64,000 nt of DNA from Ascidia mentula (taxonomy: Eukaryota > Chordata > Ascidiacea > Phlebobranchia > Ascidiidae). The position numbers and the translations under genes are program-made. The stretch lies in the NCBI GenBank assembly GCA_947561715.1, contig OX387205.1, positions 1,927,001 to 1,991,000 on the forward strand, written 5' to 3'. Under the pieces are notes generated by a model, which was given only the letters and a program-made list of their open reading frames with translations, was not told the DNA's origin and did not search any database. Below, piece by piece: positions 15,001 through 24,848 of the stretch (positions are counted from its first letter, which is position 1; every line of letters begins with the position of its first letter).

Positions 15001-18000
15001 AATTTGTCGCCTAAATGTGCATTAATAGTCGCTAAACGAGTCGTCGGCGCGCAACACAAAATCCACGTCGCAATCGATAAGTCAGATCGAGCCTCGGGGC
15101 ACAGCAGGTAAGATTTTGTTGGAAATCAATAAAATGCTAGAAAACCTGCGACGCACTGTAGCCACTGGGTCGGGGTCAAGATCAAAAGGTTCGCCAGGGC
15201 ATGGTCTGTTTGTAAAGTTGTTGGTCGTAAAACAGAAAGGCTTTTGAAAATATGTGCGACTTAGCTGTACATGTTTCATTTAAACATTAGCATGACAATA
15301 CTGTTTTTTGTTGTAGTATTTTGCGATAACTTGAAAATATAATATGTGCGTTTCTGATCATAACGACGCACAAGATTATTGTTTAACTTGCTTGGAAAAT
15401 CTCAGTTATCTAATTGCACTGGCTCAAAAGCAAAATCAGGACATTTTGACAGCCGCTGATACATAAGCACACAAGTAATCGGCCTACATCTTCTCTGCTA
15501 AATGGAATTCAAGTCTACACTCGGTTGGCCAGAGTTTGTATAATTCACGAACAAACTTTGACTTCTGTGTAAAGCACAGTTAGTGACGTCCTTTGCCTCC
15601 GCGGACACAAGATCTTAATGGTGTATTCATGTCTCTCGCCATGTCCACCGCAGTTTTTATAGCGCTACAGAGACGATCCCAAACGAAATTCCATTAATTT
15701 CACGCCTTATCAACAGAATTGCTGTTCTCGTACTGGATAAAATCGCCATGGTGTTAGTCACAAATGCCCCTATTTTAACTGAGTGGTGAACCAAGGTGTC
15801 ATACTGAAGTGGCATGTCAAATGCGTCGCATTTTTGCAGCGAAGAGCGATGAGGCGTGTACTGATGACTAACGGGGTCTAGGTTGTGCACCGTTCGGTTT
15901 TGACACAATTGTTTGTGGTGCAGGAGTTTTCAAAATGAAAATGAACCGATAATTCAATATTTGTACAAAAAAAGTTAAAAGGTTAAATGATAAGGGCAAA
16001 CGTTTCGCTCCATAACACGTCACAAAATAACTTCTTAAATGTTTTTTTCAGCAGTAATTTGGTATTTGCGAAAAAGCAAATTTTGAATCAAAGCAACAAG
16101 TTCATCTTTTAGGTTATACAACACCTTTTGCATACCGAATTTGCCAATGTTGTTTACCATGAAAAACACCTAGCAGCTCACAGACAACCATTTCCTAATA
16201 AAGTGCCGCAAGTCTGAATCTACTATCTGTGGCATCAAAGCATTTCTGATTTATGGTTGGTTTGAGTTCAGTGTGGAAACCGAAAACTAGCGTATACGCC
16301 AATACGCAATGTATATCAAGTGGAATTCAATGCAAAATGAATCAAACACCACTGAAATTCCTGGTATCTATGAAATATATAACATGTATTGACATCAAAT
16401 GCATCATAACCTCGGGTCAAGTCTAAGACATAATAACCTCAGGTCAATTTAAGTCAAGATAACCTCAGGTGGTGAGTGTGAGTATTTTATGGTTTTGCGT
16501 TGTAAACGTTATGCTGGTAAATCGTTTCAAGATGCTGCATTAAATAGTTACATAGGTAGTGGTTGTTATATAGTACCTAGAGCCAAATAATCCCGTATGG
16601 AACAAACAACAAAACCACAGGCGAGATTCTGCGGTTTTTCGAAACTGCGCTTAATGGCTGGCAAAACCAAAACAAAATTTCGCCATAAGTGCTTGACAAG
16701 GGCGTCGTTTGTCGGGTTCAACAACAACTCTACGAGGTAAGAAACAGTCGGTAAATGTGCCGCAACTACGTAACACACCGAGGCTTTCGCAGTGTAACTC
16801 GACACCAAAGAAATCTTCACAAAGGTTTCACGGCGAAACGTCCAGTTGCGCGAAAGTGAGTGCAACCCAATCACACCTCACCAAGCCGGTGTTACCAAAT
16901 CCCAGATGAGGATTATTCACAATGTTAACACATGCCCGGTGGTGTGCCAACATGCGATAGCGGCGGCAAATTAAAGGCCGCACAATCTGGCACTATGGAT
17001 GAAATACATGCGTCACGAAATTTTCCCGAAATTTAACAATCATTTAGGGATTTGTGGCTTTTTTGGTGATTCGTGAACGGTGACGTTGTACGTGGAGACG
17101 GCAACGAATGAACGCATTTTGTAACTTATATCGGCACAATTAAACATAATGTTGGAAGTTACATTAAAAACGTATTAGAACCAAATTTTTATGTCTAAAC
17201 AACTTTAATGGAAATGATATTACTGCCAAGAGTGAAAAACAGCAGTTGTGAAAAGCAACTGCATCCCACACACGTGTTATTCCAACATTGCACTGCCTGA
17301 AAACACTTACATTTGCACATTTGATGAGAACGCACAGCGACCGCGGACAACAATACAATACCCAGTTCCCGAACGCGTTGGATCGATGAAACACTAAATG
17401 TCGTTTTGCGATGTTCGCCACAACATCTTTACAAACAGTGAAGGTTGGCGCTTCGTGCTGAAGCCAAGATGGGTATTTAATTAGGAGACGCCTTCACTCC
17501 AGCGCCACCCGCAACGTACACGTGAGGTATCGATTAATTGATTGGCGCTAACCCCGATAAACGGGAACTGTCGATTGTATTCAAGCGATAGCAAAGGTAC
17601 CTGTCGGTCTGGAATATGTGTGTAAAAGCCAGACACTGCTGGGTTCACGTGATACAGACAGCTGTATTATTTATCCCAGTTGAACGAGCAACCATACAAG
17701 GACATTTGCACGCTCAAGAAACCCTGCTATAAATAAAAAGATTTAACTTCTCTGTTCGCTCGCCTGTATTTCACATTGAGAATCATTGTAGTTACAATCT
17801 AAACGTCTGTAAAATGAATTTCGTAGCAGTTACCTAGGACATATGGTTTGTTTTGAAGATTTATAAAGCAAAGTGGTCATGTTCCTGTTTTAAATTGTTT
17901 AACAAGATAACGGGTTTTCATTGAACGCGGTTTGAGAACATCCAGAAAGGTTTCAGAAATCAATGGGAAAATACTACGCATTCTCGGGCAGATCATGCCG

Positions 18001-20033
18001 GGGCGCAATTGATATTGTTGAAAAACTCTTTGGAGATAAGCAATGTATTCCAAATATATTCCAGATTGCGACAGGAAACTCCACGAAGTAAAGGTGCACT
18101 CTTTACTTAAACTCCCAAACTGCTTTACGACCGTCACCAGGGTTTAATGATTGATGAGTTTTATTTTATGACGCCTGGTTGTTCTGCTATTGAATGCCTT
18201 TGGAATATTGGTTCCTATTCAAATCGACTGTTTCAGTTTACACTGACCCTGAGAGCAAATTTCAAGCGACCAAGGCGAGAAAGCCAACATAAAACGTGCT
18301 ATTGATGTTATGTAATAGAAAAGGGAGAGCGACAATAGACCGGGGATTTTGAAACGTACTTTTGACGATTCTCATTAATACCGCCTCACTGGGTTGGTAT
18401 TGAAACTCGGAAATTGTAGAAAGATTGCGCTGTTGATAAAAGTTCAATAAACAATCGTTTCGCACTAATTATTGTGTAAGACCTTAAAGTTCGACTTCTA
18501 CAGACATTTCCAACAAAATCACAATCAAAGACATGCACTGGTGACAGTAGATATTATCTTACATGGATTTAGTGAAAAAAATCACTTGACGTGTATTTTG
18601 CAAAGGCGTCAGGGCGTCGGTGCCATGAATATTTAATCAGATCTTTGTTTTCTCCGAGTGGACGGCGAATTGCCGGCGCATTTTACCTGCGCGAAGCTCA
18701 AATTTCCGCAACCCCAAGAGAGCCGTGACACGGTATTAATCAATCAAATCAATACAATGTAGCAGGACATTACAAAGCGGAAGCAATTCGTATGAATAGG
18801 GTCCCGATTTGGCGCCGAAGGACGTTGATTGCGTGCATGCATGTGCTTTTAATTTCGTTGTGTGGGAACTAATGGTCTCTTGGTCAAATGAAAAAGGTCA
18901 CCTGACGAACGGGTACCTTTTTCATCAGCGTAATAGCTTTTTCAACAACATAAATAACCTCAGCACCGTTTTGAATAAAAAATAATAACAGTGATAATAT
19001 TTGGTTTTACGGCAAACATATTGTTTTGAGCAATCATAACCTTTACGTATTCCACATTACATAACGCCAGGCAGTTTTGATTTTAAATTATATACAAATA
19101 AAGAAGTGATTTGTGACACTTCCCAGAATATGATTTCGATGTTCCAAATCCAAGATGAAAACCTACATCGCGACAATGTTACAATTTTAACGCACGAAAA
19201 ATTCATCAATTTAACACATTCGACACGACTTCTTTGGCCACAAAGGAAATTTGATAACGGATGACAAAATCGGTGATTTTAGCGTTTAAAGCCAAGACTC
19301 CGGCGCTGCAAGGTATGGATTCAGAGCGGAGAAGACAAAAGAATACATCGCTCAGAGCACATAACAAACATATACCTATCATCAACGATTAGTTCCACCT
19401 TGGTGCGTTTACTGCGCCTCTGGCTAATTGCACAGCTTGCCTTTATCGCTCGAGTCTCGAGTGTTGAGATTTTGGCACGAACGCAGAAGTTTTAATTAAG
19501 ACCGCTGCATCGTGGCATGTCTCACAAGCAACAGCCTGGCTATAATCAGGTTGTACACTGAGGGTTAGTTCAGGAATCAAATTGATTTCCCTTCGAACAC
19601 TCGCTACTAGATTACCAATCCATTTCAGTTATTTATTTTTCTGCCAATGTTTCAGAAATTTTTAAAACTTCATAAAACAATTACAATAAAAATACCAACT
19701 TTGAATTTCCATATTTTTTCAGCAATTTTAAGTGTGTTGCAGATTTACTGCTATTTTGTAATCAAGCGCACTAAAACATAGCCCAGCAAAAGTTTACTCA
19801 CACAAAAAATACCCATATTGCACAGCCATGTCAATTTCCTGAGGTACTCATTGTGCCAATAAGTGCAACACGATTTTCGTGCCTGACACACATAAAAATC
19901 ACCTTCCAGGAATAGTTTCGACACATATTCATTTGTCGCAAACAACTAACAATAAAAATTTTAAATATTTACCATCGATTTGCAAGAATAATCCAGCCAG
20001 CACGAAAGAAGTTATGATATTCGTTGTCTTCAT
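38..20033 (-). CDS. ErbB/EGFR-like receptor, copy C, exons 1-5, continues beyond the left edge
   Basis: Exons read on the minus strand: 20033-19973 (signal peptide, starts MKTTNIITSF), 12448-12273, 6740-6568, 2568-2405 and 103-38. Phases agree throughout (1, 0, 2, 1, 1). The product, about 213 residues so far, is the receptor L1 domain: an [11 protein letters not shown] stretch, then [16 protein letters not shown] and LRIIRGRQLFD, then LCHSDTVDW, then the first cysteines of the furin-like region (CNSTCNGYCW). This order matches domain I and early domain II of EGFR, which bind the ligand outside the cell. All five exons are open. It is the most diverged copy and its introns (2.3-7.5 kb) are many times longer than in copies A, A' and B. 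It is the only copy that could reach transmembrane and kinase exons, which would lie outside the window. I infer it may be the full receptor. Confidence 0.85.
104..2404 (-). other. Intron 4 of copy C
   Basis: Non-coding stretch between two receptor exons. It has a run of 15 adenines near 1260 and otherwise only short open frames without family resemblance. No RNA gene or mobile element was recognised. Confidence 0.6.
2569..6567 (-). other. Intron 3 of copy C, with a hammerhead motif and open frames of unknown meaning
   Basis: Four kilobases between receptor exons 3 and 4. Around 4.9-5.6 kb there are plus-strand open stretches of about 100 codons on either side of and across a hammerhead-like sequence. 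This could be the remnant of a retroelement, but no RT or endonuclease motif is visible. AT dinucleotide runs lie near 5990-6032. The rest shows nothing recognisable. Confidence 0.5.
5286..5340 (+). ncRNA. Type I hammerhead ribozyme candidate
   Basis: Core CTGATGA is at 5293-5299. Stem II pairs 5300-5303 (GACC) with 5309-5312 (GGTC) around the loop TTACA. GAA at 5313-5315 follows, and A5316 pairs with U5332. Stem III is 5316-5319 with 5329-5332, extended by 5321-5322 with 5327-5328. The NUH site is U5332-C5333, so cleavage is predicted after C5333. Stem I pairs 5286-5292 with 5334-5340, six pairs and one U-C mismatch at 5290/5336. Every conserved catalytic-core base is present, including the favoured 10.1 G and 11.1 C pair. 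In animals such motifs are known from Penelope-like and other retroelements. Activity is not shown. Confidence 0.68.
7816..8048. repeat. Foldback element with about 80-base inverted arms
   Basis: The left arm from 7816 begins ACACCGGGTCACAAAG, and the right arm ends at 8048 with its complement. Pairing continues inwards through a shared AAACTTGATCC segment and an ATATAAGCCT segment to about 7895 and 7966. The arms differ at scattered bases. The element has no open frame, so it is a MITE-like foldback. Confidence 0.75.
10288..10422. repeat. Short foldback element, 29-base arms
   Basis: The arm 10288-10316 (starting CAATTAAAACCGTGCATG) is complementary to 10394-10422 with a few mismatches. The spacer is about 77 bases. 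It could be a degenerate MITE or a structured RNA; nothing else is visible. Confidence 0.65.
12449..19972 (-). other. Intron 1 of copy C
   Basis: Seven and a half kilobases between the signal-peptide exon and exon 2. It contains the direct repeat at 16406-16472. Many short open frames occur on both strands, but none shows a family motif, a splice-compatible partner or a conserved copy elsewhere in the window. Confidence 0.5.
16406..16472 (+). repeat. Three direct repeats carrying nuclear-receptor-like half sites
   Basis: The 13-base unit ATAACCTCRGGTC begins at 16406 and 16433, and its 5' part begins at 16459, so the period is 26-27 bases. The units contain GGGTCA (16414), AGGTCA (16441) and AGGTGG (16467). 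AGGTCA is the half site of nuclear receptors; the roughly 27-base spacing is not a classical direct-repeat spacing. Regulatory function is a guess. Confidence 0.45.
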
Positions 20034-21959
20034 TGTGTATGATCCACAGCCATTCTACTGCAATACTTCATACATAATCAAATTCTGCACAAATTACAAA
20101 TTCTGTGAAAAGAATATGCAATATTAGATCATGGGCCCAGTACAAAGGCACTGATAACCCTTTAGTGAAAAGATCACTAAATTATGTATGTAGGTAACCT
20201 TTTACTCATACAAAGAATAATCTGGTTAAGTCTCTTTTCACAGCAATACACCAAAAACAATGATCTCTTATGTAATCTTATTTGTTGTTGTGCCAATTTA
20301 CCAGTCAGGTACCATCAATAACTTTGATTCAAGGATTTCTTGTTTCCATTTGTAAAGGGGTTATTTGTTTATGATTTTAGTTACAAAGTCCTACAACGGT
20401 ATTTAAGTAAAAAGCATTTTTTTTCATTGGGAAAAAACATGTACACATACTATTTTCCTAAATCTCAATCCACTTTCTAATTAACTAAAAAATGTTGAAA
20501 AATTGAAGTAGAGCCTAATCCTACGACACATTAAAACACGGTAACGTTTAAATAACTTCGGTGCAAGTTATTTAACTAACCCCTTGCCTCATGGAGCACG
20601 GCGCAATTTGTTTACTTAGGCCTTACATGAGGTATTGTCTGACAACTGTACTGTAAGTCTAGGCGACGAGGGACACCAGTTAACTGCATTTGGCATTCTA
20701 AGAACGCAAAAAGTGCCAACAATCTTGACCATAAGAACATAAGCTCACCGTTGCCTGGGCAACTGGATTGATATTCCTAACTCGTCTTACGTCAGCAAAA
20801 CTTTAACAGATATAGTTTATGCAGATATAAAACATTAACCTATAGCACAGTTTATCGTAGCGTTTTAACTGCCGTTAAAGCAACATTTATTCGCCTGTAA
20901 CTGCCTAAGTTGGTCCAGGTAAATTTCGCTCTACGCTTCCTTCGCGAACGGCCATCGAGTGCTGGGAAACGGCTTATCGCTTTACAGTCGCTTAGGTACG
21001 CCAGGCACGACGACCTGGAAGCCTGCAGGGATTACCTTCGCTCGCTGGTAAACCTTCGCACGCCGCGCTGCGCAAACCAGACTGCTCGCGCCGAGCGAAC
21101 GTCGATTGCCGTTGTTGACGCTCCCTCGCTTGACTGTGACGTCATAAGTGATGCTCTCGGCGATCAATCGGAATTTGATAAGTTGTACCGCAATGAATCG
21201 CGCGGGCTTCCCGCTTTTTGTGTTAGCAAACCGCTGTGGTCTTGCGAGATCAGTTGTTTGATGGTCAGCTTTAAAGCGAAACATAAAGTAATTCGAGAAA
21301 ACTGACGCGCTTTTGTGTTGGGCAGTCGATTCGATGCAAAGAGAAGAATTCTTTACTGATACTTTGGTTTTCTTCAGTCGCGTTTTTTGCAAAATCGGTG
21401 ATTCAAAATCACCAAAGGCGCCGCTTTGTTCTGCAGCGCTATAATAGACGCATAGAATTTGTTTCCAGTAGTCGTTAGGTGGAGCACTCTAATGCCAAAT
21501 CGAAAATTATCAACGACAGGCAATTTCGATAAGGTGCTCCACCCATTTATGTGTGAAACTAATCGGAATTCATGCACAGGATAACGTTGTCCAATGTAAA
21601 GTTAAAAAACCTCAAAACACTTCACAAAGCAGGAAAAAATAGCAACGTTATTCGACCACTAATTGCCCTGGAAATAATGTTCAATTATCGTTCTTTTTAT
21701 TTATTTTGTGCTTCGATAAAACCCAATTCTCATTTTCAACTTAACAAGCTAAAACCGATTCGCCAATCCACGAACATTAAACCTTTCGAACGTGGGAAAA
21801 AATATATTTTATCAATTTTTTCTGTTGCCTTTATAATAGTAACACACTAAAACGCTATATCTTGTTTATCATGCTTCAAACGCAACACAGTCACACATAG
21901 ATGGACTTTTCAATGCCCTCCACCTTATAAAGTTCTGGAGTGGGCAGAAGGGAAAAAAA
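20034..21959. other. Region upstream of copy C, including a CpG-rich patch
   Basis: Upstream of the copy C start, 20034-20700 is very AT-rich, with no TATA box at the place where copies A and B have one. By contrast 20900-21280 is rich in CpG and open in overlapping frames on both strands (about 130 codons each). Neither frame resembles a protein family. The patch may be an unmethylated regulatory segment or an old coding remnant. Confidence 0.4.
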
Positions 21960-22370
21960 GGGCAAATTTTTATTTTTTCTGGAGGTCAGTTTGATGACTA
22001 ACAAGTGATTCTGAACTGCGTAGATTCATCTCTTTACAACTATTAAGTGTGGGCTGTGTACGGAAAGTGATTAGTTCCGATTGCCGTGAGAGCTGACAAC
22101 TCTTTCTCAGAGAGAAAATGCTCACAATCAACACATACATAGGAACGTAAAGAAAATAGCAGGTAAACAAGCATGCAATCGAAGTAATGGGAAAGACAAG
22201 GACTGGGGAAATTTGCCGGACAAAAAGCATCGATAGCTTGCCGGTATTGCGCAATTCGTCACTCAAAGAAAAATGCAAACACTGTGGGTTGTATTCGCTT
22301 TGCTTGCGTTCCTGCAGCATTTGTGTGGAGAAATGACACGTATCGTACAAATTAGAGGTGACGATATAAT
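21960..22370. repeat. Copy of the UBFD1 upstream flank, unit 1
   Basis: This block is clearly related to 31440-31810 and 48270-48670. All three share a run around AAGTGTGGGCTGTGTACGGAAAGTG (split here across 22040-22070) and the following stretch with GAGAGCTGACAAC. At 48 kb the block lies about 1 kb upstream of intact UBFD1. It shows that the duplicated unit carried receptor sequence and UBFD1 flank together. No UBFD1 exon is recognisable beside this copy. Confidence 0.75.
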
Positions 22371-23439
22371 CGTTTCTCCTATATATTGCGCTTATGTCGA
22401 CAGTGTATGCTTTTAAACAAACCTGTTTAACCTAATGTCAAGACACCAAATAGACAAATTTGGAGAACGATTCTGCTACAAATCTGGCTTTTCACCGATG
22501 GAAAATCTACTTCGTTTAATAAGATACGTGGGTATTCCATTTTACATAATATATTGCTGTGCATTCTTATTGAGGGGCAGTTTACATGCGTGTTTAATTA
22601 GTGACTGAGCCTATAAAATCTCAATAATGCTTTCGCATGTGAAGTGTTGAGATGAACAAAAAATATTCTGCCCTAAAAAGATTTGTTTTAAATCCTCAAA
22701 CAAAGAGAACATTCTGTTAAAAGGAGATCTTAAGTTGTTTGTGTATTTTCCCGCCACTCGCTTTGTGACGTCTGGCACCTGTGACGTAACAATGTATTTG
22801 CTTGGGAAATGAACGCTGACTCCGTTTATGGGTTAGTTTTAGGTTGTGTTGGTGTAATTTGTTGGGTTTAGAAACGTTATCCTAATTTTTCTAAGCTATG
22901 TATGTTTGCAGCCGTGTTATATAAGTGATGAATTGTTTTCTTTTCAATCTCCTGAACCTCAACGAGTATTTATTTGTTGGTTTGCTGACAGTTGTATTAA
23001 TTCTATGTTCTTTTTGTGTTAAGGTCTACAATTGCCGAGGTAAAACAACAGGGTAATACAGTGTTGCAGACGACATGTTGTCCAACCGTAGATTTTGCGC
23101 AGCAGATCGCATCGCACCTGTTAGTCAGTCATCTCCATGCTGTTAGTAAGTGTATAATCTGTTAAGAATTGGTTTTATAGATATACACCATTATTTTACC
23201 CCATCTAATCACATTGATTAGAGTTTATATTTTTGAAATCTACTGATAACTTTATGGTCAACAAAAGACTCAGTAGCAAGCTATGTTCAACAGCTTCTGT
23301 AGTAAATCATTATCATGTAATAAATCCTGATGCCTGCAGGCATGTAGGCGATATATGTGTATCTATATTGAAAACCTTGTGAAACAAACGAAATTATAAC
23401 AGAAGTTTTATTACCACATGGTATTGAAATTTCATATTT
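22371..23439. other. Intergenic stretch between units 1 and 2
   Basis: AT-rich, without a supportable gene or repeat. Two TGACG-type sites near 22760-22790 resemble CRE half sites, too little to call regulatory. Confidence 0.4.
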
Positions 23440-23540
23440 TTACCACACCGGGATTTGAGCCCCGGGTATCCTGGCCACGAATCCCGATCAGGTTTTCTTC
23501 TTGGTACATGGTTCGGGCGCTTGACCAATGCTGCCAATCA
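23440..23540 (-). repeat. tRNA-derived SINE
   Basis: Read on the minus strand, there is a box A-like TGGTCAAGCG near 23525. It is followed, after a segment with AAACCTGATCGGGATT, by a T-arm/box B-like GGGGCTCAAATCCC and GTGTGGTA. The same arrangement recurs on the plus strand at 30795-30892. The box A to box B distance is too long for a functional tRNA, so a tRNA-derived SINE fits best. Confidence 0.6.
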
Positions 23541-24848
23541 CCCGCATACAGTTGAAAATCGACTTACACACGCCACTTAGTGTCAAAATAGAAACGTTAC
23601 TTACTGCCACTAGAGGGTTTTAATTTTCGACTGCAAGTCGTCCAGATCCCCTTCGGGGTCCGTGAAATGGTACCTTTTGCACAACCCCTTACAACGTTTC
23701 CATACCGGTTAAAACTGTGTTGTCCCAATACACTATCTAATTATTATTAATGTCTGTTTGTTCGGTGCTGTTATAGATTGAAAGGAAATTGCTTTTGTTT
23801 TGCGACTCCATTTTAAAAAACAACAATCTCCATTCGACCCCTACTGAACGTTCGAAAGCGTGAATGCAGAATCCCTCGTACAAAATGTTAATTTGCTTCT
23901 CGAAACCCAAATAACATTTGACCCCAAGTAATGTTCTGGTTATCGAGAACGTTATCGAGAACGCCTAATGTTCTGGTTATCGAGAACGTTTACCGACCAG
24001 CCATTGACGTTATTCACTTGGGATTCGGCTTACGTATGCCACCAAGCGATGACGTTAACATGAAACCATCCGCCACTAGAGAAGTTGAGTGTAAACTCAA
24101 CTCTACGAAGAAACTTGTTTTCTAATGAATAAAAGCGACCAGGTTTTATATGCTGCGAAAGCTGGGTTATTATTTATTGAGACAAATAACAACCATATGG
24201 AGTAACATAGCGTCCAAAAAGAAATCGTTTGTAAACGCGAGAAGGATATTCACTGCGTTCAAACAAATTTCACAAGAAACGCAACACCGGCAGAAAGCAA
24301 AAAGTTTAAAAGCAGATATAAGTAGAAGGGTCGTCATGTTTTTTCCGTAGTTTTTGTCAGGTCATTTATCTGTCGGACATTCATTCCCCTTGTCCTCCTC
24401 GGCGTTCCGATAATACTTGCAAGTTGTGCAGTTTCGAGCTCCGGGTTAATGGAAAGTAGAGTGGTAATACATCCCTGACAACATCATGAATATTATTTTC
24501 TAGATGGGCATAGTTAATTCCACCAAAACTGCAACTAAGGTAACTGTTTTTTTCATCTACGCAAAGACACAGGAAAATCACAGAGATAAGGGATACAGAT
24601 GGTGTGGCAAACCTGGCCCCGTACAAGTGAGGGGTTAATGGGGTTAATGAAATCCTGATAAAGGTTAATTTGATAACAACCGAAATGTCCTACGCAATAA
24701 ATAGTTTTTTCCAGGAGTGCTTTTTCCAAATTAATTCATGATCATTGTTTGCATTAAAACTAGGGGATTTCCACCGAAAAGTGTAAGTTTCCCCTACGAG
24801 TTATTGAGATCTTCAAAAAGAACACCCTGAACTCAGTTGTGGACTTAC
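23541..24848. repeat. Paralogous tail downstream of receptor exon 14, unit 2
   Basis: Most of this stretch matches 33010-34154, the tail of copy A'. Shared landmarks are ATCCCCTTCGGGGTCCGTGAA or a near form (23646, 33131), GAAAGCGTGAATGCAGAAT, and a nearly identical stretch 24240-24480 against 33478-33700. No receptor exon beyond exon 14 is recognisable. A hairpin with CTGATAA and CCGAAATG lies at 24655-24686. Confidence 0.7.

Noticed and set aside
18885..18930. CTGATGA on the minus strand within a short hairpin, as a second hammerhead
   Set aside because: There is no GAAA at the required place and no cleavage triplet, so the catalytic core is absent.
20910..21392. Overlapping frames of about 130 codons on both strands
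   Set aside because: High CpG content lowers stop-codon frequency. Neither frame shows homology, and the plus frame needs a non-ATG start.
24240..24480. Near-identical block also at 33478-33700 as a conserved exon
   Set aside because: The most open minus-strand frame is interrupted differently in the two copies and resembles no protein. Recent duplication or gene conversion explains the identity.
23541..24848. Downstream exons of copy B encoding transmembrane or kinase domains
   Set aside because: Both strands were read for hydrophobic stretches with flanking basic residues and for kinase motifs. None was found, and the sequence matches the non-coding tail of copy A' instead.
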